From positions 1 through 51,291 of the forward strand of contig DDFD01000068.1 in NCBI GenBank assembly GCA_002337005.1: a DNA stretch of 51,291 nucleotides. Reading direction: 5' to 3'. This document shows positions 41,623 through 50,847 of this stretch, piece by piece. The position numbers and the translations under genes are program-made. This DNA comes from Flavobacteriales bacterium UBA1937. Its GTDB lineage: Bacteria > Bacteroidota > Bacteroidia > Flavobacteriales > Weeksellaceae. Numbering within the stretch: position 1 is the stretch's first letter; every line of letters starts with the position of its first letter. Under the pieces are notes generated by a model, which saw nothing but the letters and a program-made list of their open reading frames with translations, ran no database searches and was not told where the DNA came from.

Positions 41623-42396
41623 ATGACTACAATAGAATTCTATAAATACCAAGGCACAGGTAATGATTTTGTAATGATAGACAACCGTGACCTTACTTTC
41701 ACGAAAGACACAGAAACCATTAAAAACCTTTGCGACAGACGATTTGGGATAGGTGGTGATGGTTTAATTTTATTAGAAAATGGTAAAAATGTAGATTTTA
41801 CAATGGTCTATTACAATTCTGACGGAAACGAATCTACCATGTGCGGAAATGGTGGAAGATGCTTGGTTGCTTTTGCTCATTTTTTAGATGTTTTCGAGGA
41901 GAAATGTACTTTTAATGCGATTGATGGTTTACACGAAGCTGAAATAAAAAACGGCATCGTAAAACTAAAAATGATTGACATTGATACAATCAAAAACATT
42001 GATGAAAACTACGAATTGAATACAGGTTCGCCTCACTTTGTACAATACGTAGAAAATGTGGAAGGTTATGATGTTTACCAAAACGGTTATAGCATCAGAA
42101 ATTCTGAAAGGCATGCAAAAGAAGGCATTAATGTAAATTTTGTAGAAGAACTAGAACCTAATAAATTATTTGTAAGAACCTACGAACGTGGTGTAGAAGA
42201 TGAAACCTACAGTTGTGGAACGGGGGTTACCGCATGTGCTGCAACCTATATGAAAAAACACCAAACCAATAAAGTAGAAGTAAAAGTTCTGGGTGGAAAT
42301 CTAAAAGTCTATGCCGAAGAAAATGGAAATGGTTTCAAAAACGTTTGGTTAGAAGGCCCTGCAAAACAAGTTTTCAAAGGGAAAATAAATTATTAG
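41623..42396 (+). CDS. dapF: Diaminopimelate epimerase
   Basis: The 257-residue cytoplasmic enzyme converts LL- to meso-diaminopimelate for lysine and peptidoglycan. The two active-site cysteines are Cys74 (MCGNGGRC) and Cys198 (YSCGTGVTAC). The N-terminal YQGTGNDFVMIDNRD and the GGDGLILLE stretch are also typical. The following gene, mltG, is on the same strand 81 bases further and also serves the cell wall. Confidence 0.97.
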   Translation: MTTIEFYKYQGTGNDFVMIDNRDLTFTKDTETIKNLCDRRFGIGGDGLILLENGKNVDFTMVYYNSDGNESTMCGNGGRCLVAFAHFLDVFEEKCTFNAIDGLHEAEIKNGIVKLKMIDIDTIKNIDENYELNTGSPHFVQYVENVEGYDVYQNGYSIRNSERHAKEGINVNFVEELEPNKLFVRTYERGVEDETYSCGTGVTACAATYMKKHQTNKVEVKVLGGNLKVYAEENGNGFKNVWLEGPAKQVFKGKINY

Positions 42397-42477
42397 ATGG
42401 ATGCTAGATGATGGATGACAATTATAATCCAATCATTTCAAACCATTTCAAACTATATCAAACTCTAAATCTGTTTT

Positions 42478-43503
42478 ATGAAAAAAATAATCGCAGTCAT
42501 TTTTCTGCTTATTGCAATTGTCGGAGGATACTTTGCGTTCAAATTTTTAAACAAATATAAATTGAACAATGTAGAAAAAGAAGGTTACATTTTAGTGCCT
42601 ACTGGTGCTAATTTTGAACAGGTTTTAGATTCTATCTCTCCTTTTCTCAAGAATAAAGAAAGTTTCAGAGAAGTTGCTCTTCAAAAAAAACTTGACCAAA
42701 AAATAAAACCAGGTCGTTATAAAATAGAATCTGGTGCAGACAATAGTCAATTGGTTAATATGATTAAAGCAGGAAACCAAACGCCTAACTCTTTTAGAAT
42801 TGGTGATTTCGGTACGGTATATCAAATGATTGGGAGAGTTTCTAGAAAAACCGAAGCAGATTCTCTAGCTTTTGTCAATTCTTTCAATAAAATAGCTCAA
42901 GAAAAAGGGTTAAAAAACGCCGAAGATCTTAAAAACTACTTCTTTTCTGATACATATGAATTCTATTGGACGGTAAAACCAGAAGATTTTTTCAAAAAAT
43001 TTGAAAAAGATTATCAAGAATTTTGGACTGCGGAAAGAGAATCTAAGCTTAAAAATCTAGGAATTACTAAAAATCAAGTTTATGCTCTGGCATCCATTGT
43101 TTATAAAGAATCTGGTGGAAAAACAGACGAACAAAAAACCATTGCTGGTTTGTACCTCAACCGTTTTAGAAAAGGGATGAAACTACAGAGTGACCCTACG
43201 GTAATTTACGCTATTAATAAAGAAGATAATTTCAAAAGTGATATTAAGAGAGTTTTATTCAAACATCTAAAAGTGCAATCTCCTTATAATACTTATGCCG
43301 TGGCAGGTATTCCTCCTGGTCCTATTTGTATTGTAGATAAAAGTTCTGTAGATGCCGTTTTAAACGCTGAAAATCATCATTATATATATATGTGTGCAAA
43401 CCCGAAAAGAATAGGCTATCATAAATTTACAGATAATGATGCAGAGCATGCTAAAAATGCTAAAGAATACCAAGATTGGCTAAACTCTCGACAGATAAAG
43501 TAA
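42478..43503 (+). CDS. mltG: Endolytic peptidoglycan transglycosylase MltG
   Basis: The 341-residue protein is anchored by one N-terminal helix (IIAVIFLLIAIVGGYFAFKFL) with its domain in the periplasm. A LysM-like region precedes the YceG-type catalytic core: LASIVYKESGGKTDEQKTIAGLYLNR near 201-226, with the catalytic Glu, then MKLQSDPTVIYA and SPYNTYAVAGIPPGPICIV. It cuts nascent glycan strands and sets their length. It lies downstream of dapF and may share its promoter. Confidence 0.95.
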   Translation: MKKIIAVIFLLIAIVGGYFAFKFLNKYKLNNVEKEGYILVPTGANFEQVLDSISPFLKNKESFREVALQKKLDQKIKPGRYKIESGADNSQLVNMIKAGNQTPNSFRIGDFGTVYQMIGRVSRKTEADSLAFVNSFNKIAQEKGLKNAEDLKNYFFSDTYEFYWTVKPEDFFKKFEKDYQEFWTAERESKLKNLGITKNQVYALASIVYKESGGKTDEQKTIAGLYLNRFRKGMKLQSDPTVIYAINKEDNFKSDIKRVLFKHLKVQSPYNTYAVAGIPPGPICIVDKSSVDAVLNAENHHYIYMCANPKRIGYHKFTDNDAEHAKNAKEYQDWLNSRQIK

Positions 43504-43659
43504 AGTTTAACATCTTTTAACAATTTCACCTTTTAACAATCTATGAAAAATTTCGTCTAATTAAACGAAACAAGATGGAAGTTGTATAATAATTTCCAAA
43601 GATTATAAAATGCTAACCACGAAGCTAGAAACTATATTTGCTTCGCAAAAAAATGGATA

Positions 43660-46251
43660 ATGATTAACATTGAGAACATTACACAGTTAAAAAAAAGAAC
43701 ATTAGGATTAACAATCGTACTTACAGCAGCGGCAATGGCATTTGCACAAGAGAAACAACAAGTTTCTGGTAAAATTGTAGATGCACAAAAAAATTTAGTT
43801 CCCTATGCCTCTGTTACCTTCAAAAATAAAACTGTAAAAGAAAACGCAACGCTTTATAGTGACGCTACTCTTACAGATGACAAGGGAAATTTCAATTTAA
43901 ATTTAATTCCTGGCAATTACGAAATCACTATAGAAGCAATAGATTTCAAAAAAACAATAATAACTAAGCAAATTAATGTAGGAGCTAATAATCTTGGTGA
44001 TTTAAAATTAGAACAAGAAGCTACTACTACCAATACGAAGACCAAAGATATAGAAGGTGTAACGCTTACCGTAGCTACCAAACCTTATAAAATAGAACTT
44101 GATAAAAGAACTTATGATGTAAACCAAGACATCATAAGCAAAGGTGGGAATCTACAAGATGTACTATCTAATGTTCCTTCTATTTCTGTAGATACAGATG
44201 GTACAGTTTCTATGAGAGGAAGCTCTAACGTGAGATTTCTTATTAATGGAAAACCTTCTGCTTTACTGGGAATAGATGATGGTGCTAATGCTTTACAAAG
44301 CATACCTGCAGACCAAATAGACAGAATAGAAGTGATTACCAATCCTTCTTCTAAATTTGAAGCAAGTGGTACCGCAGGTATTCTCAATATTATTTTAAAG
44401 AAAAATAAAAAAATGGGGTTCAACGGTAGTGTAACCGGAACTCTGGGATATTTACCTCAAAGTAGTTTAAATACAAGTTTAAGTTTAAGAAAAGGAAACC
44501 TTACTTGGTTTGTAAACGGAGGTGGTGGCTATAGAGAATCTAAAAATACTAATAGAACCAATGCTTACTTTAGCAATCCTACAATCCAAAGCCCTACTTC
44601 AGAACAGCACCAAGAATCTATTTCTAAAAGCAAAGGAAGAAACTATAATGCAAGTACAGGTTTTGTATATGATATCTCTGATAAAACCTCTGTTAACGCC
44701 TCTGGAACTGTAAGAACTTTTGACAATAATAGCGATGGAAATGTAAATTACAACTATCTATATTTTGATTCTTCAAGCCTTGATAGATTAAGAACTACAG
44801 ATGGTAAAAACAATAATCTTGCCTTTCAAGGTGATTTCGGACTAGACCATAAATTTAATGATAAAGGGCAAAACATTTCATTATCATTAAGTTTACAAAG
44901 AAATAGATCTTATAACGATACAGATATTACCCAAACTTCTAACAATGCATTTGATTTAGAAAATATCATTAACCAAAAAACCATTAATAAATCTATTGTC
45001 GGTAAAGCAGATTATGAATTACCTATTGGTGATAAATCTAAATTTGAAGCTGGCTATAGATTAGACATTAATAATAATGATTATAGTAATGATGTAAGAC
45101 AAAAACTAAAAGATGATACAGTATTTGGGTTTCTGCCAAAATATACTTATGATGCAACTTACAAAGAAGCCTTTAATGCTATCTATGCACAATTCAAAAG
45201 TAAATTAGGAAATCTTGGCTATCAAATAGGTTTAAGAAACGAATATTCTAATATTAATATTAACTATTTAAACCAAGAAGGAACCACTGTAAACACTACT
45301 AAGAATTATAATAATTTATTTCCAAGTATTTTCTTAAGTTACGATTTAGGAAAAGAGAATCAATTATTAGTGAATTACTCTAAAAGAATAGACAGACCTC
45401 GTTCTTTCTTTATGATTCCTAATCCTAATTATAATGACAATCAAAATATTTTTGATGGCAATATAAACCTTAATCCTTCTTATGTAGATTCTTATGAAAT
45501 AGGCTATAGCATTTCTAAAAAGAAATTGACCATAAATCCTACTCTATACTACAGACATCAAACAGATGATGTAAAAATGGTGGTTTATAACAAAACTGAA
45601 TTTGTTAATCCAAAAGATGACCCTAATAATCCAGATTATGACCCTAATAATGCTGACCCAAATGCCCAAAAACAAATGGTATTCCACACAATGCCAGTAA
45701 ACTTAGGAAGCAATGACAGATACGGTTTAGAAATAAATTTCAATTGGGATGCTACTAAATGGTTGAAATTTTTAGGTAATTTAGATTTTTATGGTTACAA
45801 AACAAAAGGTAGTTTCTATGACCCTCAATATGTAAGTAGCCCTTTACCATTTGATGGTAATGGCTTTTCTACAAGAGCCAGACTAACATCTACTTTCAAA
45901 ATTGATAAAACTTTTAATTTCCAAATCCAAGGTAATTATAGAGGGGCAGAAAATACAAAAAGCTCTGACAGAAAAGACATGTATGCTATCAATTTTGGAG
46001 CGTCAAAAACAGTCTTAAAAGGAGACGGAACAATTACTTTTAACATTCAAGATATTTTTAATACCAGAGCTATGAGATCTACAAGCTATGGTGATGGTTT
46101 CAGCAGAGATTCTTATATGCAATGGCAACCAAGACAATTTGCAGTTTCTTTTACATACAGGTTTAAACAAGGTGATAAAATAGAACAACCTAAGAAGAAA
46201 AAAGACGTTAATAGCAATGACCAAGGCGGAGATGATATGCCACCTATGTAA
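43660..46251 (+). CDS. Outer-membrane beta-barrel protein with carboxypeptidase-like domain (TonB-receptor type)
   Basis: The 863-residue protein has a signal peptide (residues about 1-30, AMAFAQ). An N-terminal CarboxypepD-like Ig domain follows (QVSGKIVDAQKNLVPYASVTF to LEQEA), then a plug-like region (GGNLQDVLSNVPSISVDTDGTVSMRGSSNVRFLINGKPS, in parts; ADQIDRIEVITNPSSKFEASGTAGILNIILKK). A long barrel makes up the rest. This is the OMP_b-brl_3 kind of TonB-dependent protein, common in flavobacteria. The C-terminus runs past the barrel into a Lys/Asp-rich tail ending DMPPM. Substrate unknown. Confidence 0.9.
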   Translation: MINIENITQLKKRTLGLTIVLTAAAMAFAQEKQQVSGKIVDAQKNLVPYASVTFKNKTVKENATLYSDATLTDDKGNFNLNLIPGNYEITIEAIDFKKTIITKQINVGANNLGDLKLEQEATTTNTKTKDIEGVTLTVATKPYKIELDKRTYDVNQDIISKGGNLQDVLSNVPSISVDTDGTVSMRGSSNVRFLINGKPSALLGIDDGANALQSIPADQIDRIEVITNPSSKFEASGTAGILNIILKKNKKMGFNGSVTGTLGYLPQSSLNTSLSLRKGNLTWFVNGGGGYRESKNTNRTNAYFSNPTIQSPTSEQHQESISKSKGRNYNASTGFVYDISDKTSVNASGTVRTFDNNSDGNVNYNYLYFDSSSLDRLRTTDGKNNNLAFQGDFGLDHKFNDKGQNISLSLSLQRNRSYNDTDITQTSNNAFDLENIINQKTINKSIVGKADYELPIGDKSKFEAGYRLDINNNDYSNDVRQKLKDDTVFGFLPKYTYDATYKEAFNAIYAQFKSKLGNLGYQIGLRNEYSNININYLNQEGTTVNTTKNYNNLFPSIFLSYDLGKENQLLVNYSKRIDRPRSFFMIPNPNYNDNQNIFDGNINLNPSYVDSYEIGYSISKKKLTINPTLYYRHQTDDVKMVVYNKTEFVNPKDDPNNPDYDPNNADPNAQKQMVFHTMPVNLGSNDRYGLEINFNWDATKWLKFLGNLDFYGYKTKGSFYDPQYVSSPLPFDGNGFSTRARLTSTFKIDKTFNFQIQGNYRGAENTKSSDRKDMYAINFGASKTVLKGDGTITFNIQDIFNTRAMRSTSYGDGFSRDSYMQWQPRQFAVSFTYRFKQGDKIEQPKKKKDVNSNDQGGDDMPPM

Positions 46252-46274
46252 AATAAAAAAACATACAATCACAA

Positions 46275-46310
46275 AAAAATCCCGAAAATTTCGGGATTTT
46301 TTATTTTTCT
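46275..46310. terminator. Bidirectional terminator between convergent genes
   Basis: AAATCCCGAA (46277-46286, with adjoining A residues) pairs with TTCGGGATTT, followed by TTTTATTTTT on the plus strand and by T residues on the minus strand. It separates the barrel protein and the cytidylyltransferase genes. Confidence 0.88.
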
Positions 46311-46329
46311 TTAACTAAATGAAGTTTTT

Positions 46330-46764
46330 TTACAGCGCTTTCGCTTTTTCCGCTTCAAAAATTCTCTTTCTTAAATCTGTAGAAGAAAAACGGTGGTCTC
46401 TTTTGTTGTAAAACAATTCGATTCCTTTTTCCTCACAATATTGTCTTCCTGTGAAATCTTTGTCTTTATATTCCTCACCTATAATTCTTACATCAATCAC
46501 AAAAGACCTCAAAATATCTTCCAAATCTTGCTCTGTATAATACGGAATAATCTCATCTACAGCACTTACAGCTTTTAACTGAATATACCTTTCCACTACA
46601 GTTTGGGTCGGTTTATTCTTGACAGGTCTATCATAAGAAGGGTCTAGTTGTAAACCTACAATCAGATAATCACAAACGGTTTTTGCTTCTTCTAACATTT
46701 TGATATGTCCTGCGTGTAATAAATCAAAAGACGAAAAGGTAATGCCTATTTTTTGGGTTTTCAT
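46330..46764 (-). CDS. Glycerol-3-phosphate cytidylyltransferase-like nucleotidyltransferase
   Basis: The 144-residue cytoplasmic enzyme has the cytidylyltransferase fold. The HAGH motif at 17-20 binds the CTP phosphates, and RFSSTDLRKRI near 126-136 takes the place of the RTxGISTT motif. It transfers a nucleotide to a phosphorylated alcohol, as TagD does with glycerol-3-phosphate. The real substrate may be another sugar-alcohol phosphate. It lies near galE and an aminotransferase gene on the same strand, which suggests surface polysaccharide synthesis. Confidence 0.85.
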   Translation of the reverse strand: MKTQKIGITFSSFDLLHAGHIKMLEEAKTVCDYLIVGLQLDPSYDRPVKNKPTQTVVERYIQLKAVSAVDEIIPYYTEQDLEDILRSFVIDVRIIGEEYKDKDFTGRQYCEEKGIELFYNKRDHRFSSTDLRKRIFEAEKAKAL

Positions 46765-46849
46765 TGATAAATAAATTTAGAATTTATTGAAATTTAGTGA
46801 ATATTTTTTAGATTGAAAAAAAGATGATTTTATGAAATTTCTTCTATTT

Positions 46850-47875
46850 CTATACTTCCTGTTTTTGACTTTCTAGATATTTCTGCCATTGCCAAGTAGT
46901 TCTTAGTGCTTCTTCTAAAGAAGTTTCTGCTTTCCAACCGAGTTCTTTCTCTGCTTTATCAGCATTGGCATAAGCAACGGTAATATCACCTGCTCTTCTT
47001 TCACAAATTTGGTAAGGAACATTCACATCATTTGCTTTTTCGAAAGCGTGGACCACTTCTAGCACAGAACTTCCTTTACCTGTACCCAAATTATAAACAT
47101 CAATTTGAATGTTTTCTGTAGAATTGATGAGCTTCTGCAATGCTTTTACATGAGCTTTTGCAAGGTCAACCACATAAATGTAATCCCTAACTGCAGTTCC
47201 GTCTTCTGTAGGATAATCATCTCCCCAAATCGAAAGTTTTTCTCTAATTCCTGCCGCAGTTTGCATTACATACGGAACCAGATTATTAGGAACACCAATT
47301 GGCAATTCTCCTAATTTTGCTGTAGGATGTGCACCAATAGGATTAAAATACCTCAACAATGTAATTTTTTTCTGATGAGCCGTGGCAAAATCTTTCAGAA
47401 TTTCTTCGCCCATTTGTTTGGTTTTTCCGTAAGAAGATTCAGGTAATTTCAATTCTGCCTCTTCATCAATCGGCATTTTATCAGCTTGTCCGTAAACAGT
47501 ACAACTAGAACTGAAAATAAAATTAGAAATATTTCTTTCTTTCATTTCTTGCAAAAGATTGATGAGCGAAAACAAATTATTTTCATAATAATCTACTGGC
47601 TTTTCTTGGGATTCACCTACTGCTTTATAAGCCGCAAAATGAATGCACCCATCAATTTTATGAGCATCAAAAACTTGTTTTAGAAGTTCTTTTCTTTTTA
47701 AATCAAAAGGATAAAAAACGGGTTTCTTTCCAGAAACTTCTTCTATATTTTTGAGAATAAATTTTTCTGAATTAGATAAATCATCAATAATAACTACATC
47801 AAAATTATTATTGAGTAATTCTACTACGGTATGAGAACCAATATATCCCAATCCGCCTGTTACGAGTATCGCCAT
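46850..47875 (-). CDS. galE: UDP-glucose 4-epimerase
   Basis: The 341-residue cytoplasmic enzyme interconverts UDP-glucose and UDP-galactose. The NAD-binding GGLGYIGSHTVVEL is at residues 7-20. The catalytic Tyr and Lys are in SSYGKTK near 147-153, after FSSSCTVYG. RYFNPIGAHP and GDDYPTEDGTAVRDYIYVVDLA are diagnostic for GalE. It lies 36 bases downstream of the aminotransferase gene on the same strand, so they are probably one operon serving nucleotide-sugar synthesis. Confidence 0.96.
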   Translation of the reverse strand: MAILVTGGLGYIGSHTVVELLNNNFDVVIIDDLSNSEKFILKNIEEVSGKKPVFYPFDLKRKELLKQVFDAHKIDGCIHFAAYKAVGESQEKPVDYYENNLFSLINLLQEMKERNISNFIFSSSCTVYGQADKMPIDEEAELKLPESSYGKTKQMGEEILKDFATAHQKKITLLRYFNPIGAHPTAKLGELPIGVPNNLVPYVMQTAAGIREKLSIWGDDYPTEDGTAVRDYIYVVDLAKAHVKALQKLINSTENIQIDVYNLGTGKGSSVLEVVHAFEKANDVNVPYQICERRAGDITVAYANADKAEKELGWKAETSLEEALRTTWQWQKYLESQKQEV

Positions 47876-47911
47876 TATGTGTTTTATTTAAATTTAAGAT
47901 TAAATTTAAGA

Positions 47912-49036
47912 TTATTTCATAAACTCCAAAACAGAATCTGTAATCAACTTCAATTGTTCTTCATCTAACTCTGTATGCATTGGTAAAGAAATTACTTGGT
48001 CTAGTAATTTATCTGTATTTACAAAATCTGCATCATTAGATTCTTGGTAATATGCTTTTTGTTTTCTAAGAGCTACAGGATAATAAATCATCGCAGGAAT
48101 TTCTTTTTCTGCTAAAAATGCCTGTAATTCATTACGCTTTCCGTTTAAAATTCTTAAAGTATATTGATGAAAAACGTGCGTAGAATTTTCTGCTCGTTTC
48201 GGAGTTAAAATATTAGGATTGCTCGCAAAAGCTTTGTCATAATAATCTGCAGCATTTCTTCTAGCAGTATTATAAGAATCTAAAAGCGGAAGTTTCACTC
48301 TAAGAACCGCAGCTTGTACACTATCTAATCTAGAATTTACGCCTACCTCATCGTGATAATATCTTTTGTACATTCCGTGGTTTACAATTCCTCTGATTTT
48401 ATAAGCCAAATCATCGTCATTAGTGAAAATAGCACCACCATCACCATAACAACCTAGATTTTTTGAAGGGAAAAATGAGGTAACACCAATTGTGCCCATT
48501 GTTCCAGATTTTTTTGTAGTTCCGTCTGCAAATTTGTAATCTGCACCAATTCCTTGACAATTGTCTTCAATAACGTACAAATTATGTTCTTTTGCCACTT
48601 CTAAAACCGCTTCCATATTGGCACATTGTCCGAACAAATGAACAGGAATAATGGCTTTAGTTTTCGGAGTAATGGCAGCTTTTAGTTTGTCAATATCAAT
48701 ATTAAAAGTATCATAATCTACATCTACCAAAACAGATTTTAATTTCAAAAGATGAATTACTTCTACTGTTGCTGCAAAAGTGAAGTCTGCGGTTATTACT
48801 TCATCACCAGGTTCTAAATGCAGCGCCATTAATGCAATTTGCAAAGCATCTGTTCCGTTTGCACAAGGAATTACGTGTTTTACATCTAAATAATTTTCTA
48901 ATTCTTTTTGAAAATTCTGAACTTCTGGACCATTGATGAACATAGCGCTTTGCATTACATTAAGTACTTTTTCATCTACTTCATTTTTTATTTTTTGATA
49001 CTGACTCTGTAAGTCAACCATTTGAATTTTTCTCAT
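47912..49036 (-). CDS. DegT/DnrJ/EryC1/StrS-family sugar aminotransferase
   Basis: The 374-residue PLP enzyme has the DegT family features: FINGPEVQNFQKELENYLDVKHVIPCANGTDALQIAL, in parts, near 33-69; EVITADFTFAATVEVI; IEDNCQGIGADY; and the PLP lysine in SFFPSKNLGCYGDGGAIFTND near 182-202. It transfers an amino group to a keto sugar nucleotide, giving an amino sugar for surface glycans. The exact sugar is unknown. galE follows 36 bases downstream. The intervening DNA has a direct repeat of AAATTTAAGATT. Confidence 0.93.
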   Translation of the reverse strand: MRKIQMVDLQSQYQKIKNEVDEKVLNVMQSAMFINGPEVQNFQKELENYLDVKHVIPCANGTDALQIALMALHLEPGDEVITADFTFAATVEVIHLLKLKSVLVDVDYDTFNIDIDKLKAAITPKTKAIIPVHLFGQCANMEAVLEVAKEHNLYVIEDNCQGIGADYKFADGTTKKSGTMGTIGVTSFFPSKNLGCYGDGGAIFTNDDDLAYKIRGIVNHGMYKRYYHDEVGVNSRLDSVQAAVLRVKLPLLDSYNTARRNAADYYDKAFASNPNILTPKRAENSTHVFHQYTLRILNGKRNELQAFLAEKEIPAMIYYPVALRKQKAYYQESNDADFVNTDKLLDQVISLPMHTELDEEQLKLITDSVLEFMK

Positions 49037-49150
49037 GAGAAATTTTTTGTAAAATTACGGATTTTATAAGTTTCTATGAAATAAGAATCATATAAATAAA
49101 AACAATTTCAAATTCATTTATCAATCAATAGAAAATCACTTTAATTAAAC

Positions 49151-49158
49151 TATTTTTG
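49151..49158 (+). promoter_or_regulatory. Bacteroidetes -7 box for the subtilase gene
   Basis: TATTTTTG matches TAnnTTTG and lies 45 bases before the start at 49204. Confidence 0.5.
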
Positions 49159-49203
49159 TATTTTATAACTTAATTTTAATATTTTAGTATAAATTTAAAA
49201 AAA

Positions 49204-50805
49204 ATGAAAAAAAATTTATCTTTTTTGTTTATTTATATCAGTTTACTTTCATTCTGCCAAACTGAATTGGTTTTTGTTTATTTCAAAGACAAACCAAATG
49301 CATCTATATTTTTATCAAATCCTCTTTCTGAACTTACTCAAAAATCTATCAATAGAAGAGCAAATTTAAACATCCCAATTACTGAACAAGATGCTCCTAT
49401 AGAAACATCTTACATACAAAATATACAAAATTTAGGTTTTACTGTAACGGATCAATCAAAATGGTTAAACGGTGTTGCTGTAAATGCTACATCTGCCCAA
49501 ATTACCCAATTAAAATCCGAACCTTACGTTTTAAAGGTAGAAAGTTTTGTAAAGAATAGTGTAATCGCTAAACAAGCCAGAATATCTAAAATAGAAAAAT
49601 TTCAAAATTCTGCTACAGATTTCACTTACGGTAATTCTTTAGATCAAATTAATCAAATCAATTTAAGAAATTTACACGTAAATGGTTATACTGGAGCAGG
49701 CACTAGCATTGCGGTTATAGATACAGGTTTCCCTACAGTAAATACGGGCTCTGCTTTTGCTAGAATTAGAAATAATAATCAGATAAAAGGAGGATATAAT
49801 TTTGTGAATAAATCTTCTGATATTTACAATACTTCTCTCAACAATCACGGCACCAATTGTTTGGGAATAATTGCAGGCTATATAGATGGTGTTTTTGTAG
49901 GTTCTGCGCCAGATGCAGATTTTTATCTGTATGCATCAGAAAATTCTGCTATTGAAATTCCCGAAGAAGAACTATATTGGATAGAAGCTGCCGAAGAAGC
50001 AGACAGACAAGGTGTAGATATTATTAGTACTTCATTAGGTTATAATACCTTTGACGATTCTAAATATAATTATACTTACGCTGATATGAATGGGCAAAAA
50101 TCATTTATTGCAAGAGGTGTAAATATAGCATCAGACAAAGGAATTTTTGTATTAATTGCCAGTGGAAACGAAGGAAACAAAACTTGGCACTATATTACCA
50201 CTCCAGCAGACAGCGAAAAAGCATTTAGTATAGGTGCAGTAGATTCTTCGGGTAACGCTTCTGTGTTTACTTCATTTGGTCCAAATTCTAATAATAGCAT
50301 AAAACCAGATGCTTCTGCTAGAGGCACTTCTACCTATTACACTTATAATAATTCTTCATATTTCGGTAATGGTACATCTTATGCTACTCCACTTTCTGCA
50401 GGCGGTGTAGCTTGTCTTTTGCAAGCAATTCCTATTAATTTTAATAGAACCAATATTAAAAATAAATTAAGAGAAACCGCATCATTATACCCAAATTTTG
50501 ATAACCAAAAAGGTTATGGAATTTTAAATTTCAGCAATGCACTTACATCAATTAATGCTTCTTTAAATATCTCTGAGATTAAAAAGCCTGTAATAAATAT
50601 TTACCCTAATCCTACTAAAAATTTCATTCATATTAAAACTAATGAAAAATTAAAAAATATAGAATTGTATGACGAAATTGGTAGAAAATTAAAAACTTTA
50701 CCTTTAAATTATTCTCAAAATATAGAATCCTTAAACAAAGGAATTTACTATTTGAAAATAGAAACAGAAAAATCTTCTACAGTAGAGAAAATAATCAAAG
50801 AATAA
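49204..50805 (+). CDS. Secreted S8 subtilisin-like protease with type IX sorting domain
   Basis: The 533-residue protein has a signal peptide (about 1-19), a propeptide-like region (20-125) and a subtilase domain. The catalytic triad is Asp173 (IAVIDTGFP), His215 (NNHGTNCLG) and Ser392 (GNGTSYATP). The last 75 residues form a type A C-terminal domain (INIYPNPTKNFIHI, IELYDEIGRKLKTL, NKGIYYLKIETEKSSTVEKIIKE in parts), which directs export across the outer membrane by the type IX system. It is probably released or surface-anchored. It is a single gene with its own promoter box and terminator. Confidence 0.95.
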   Translation: MKKNLSFLFIYISLLSFCQTELVFVYFKDKPNASIFLSNPLSELTQKSINRRANLNIPITEQDAPIETSYIQNIQNLGFTVTDQSKWLNGVAVNATSAQITQLKSEPYVLKVESFVKNSVIAKQARISKIEKFQNSATDFTYGNSLDQINQINLRNLHVNGYTGAGTSIAVIDTGFPTVNTGSAFARIRNNNQIKGGYNFVNKSSDIYNTSLNNHGTNCLGIIAGYIDGVFVGSAPDADFYLYASENSAIEIPEEELYWIEAAEEADRQGVDIISTSLGYNTFDDSKYNYTYADMNGQKSFIARGVNIASDKGIFVLIASGNEGNKTWHYITTPADSEKAFSIGAVDSSGNASVFTSFGPNSNNSIKPDASARGTSTYYTYNNSSYFGNGTSYATPLSAGGVACLLQAIPINFNRTNIKNKLRETASLYPNFDNQKGYGILNFSNALTSINASLNISEIKKPVINIYPNPTKNFIHIKTNEKLKNIELYDEIGRKLKTLPLNYSQNIESLNKGIYYLKIETEKSSTVEKIIKE

Positions 50806-50807
50806 AA

Positions 50808-50847
50808 TAAAAAAAGGCTGTCTCACTCTTGAAACAGCCTTTTTTTT
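50808..50847. terminator. Bidirectional terminator between the subtilase and ppc genes
   Basis: AAAAAGGCTGT (50811-50821) pairs with ACAGCCTTTTT (50834-50844) around a 12-base loop and is followed by more T residues. It serves both convergent genes. Confidence 0.9.
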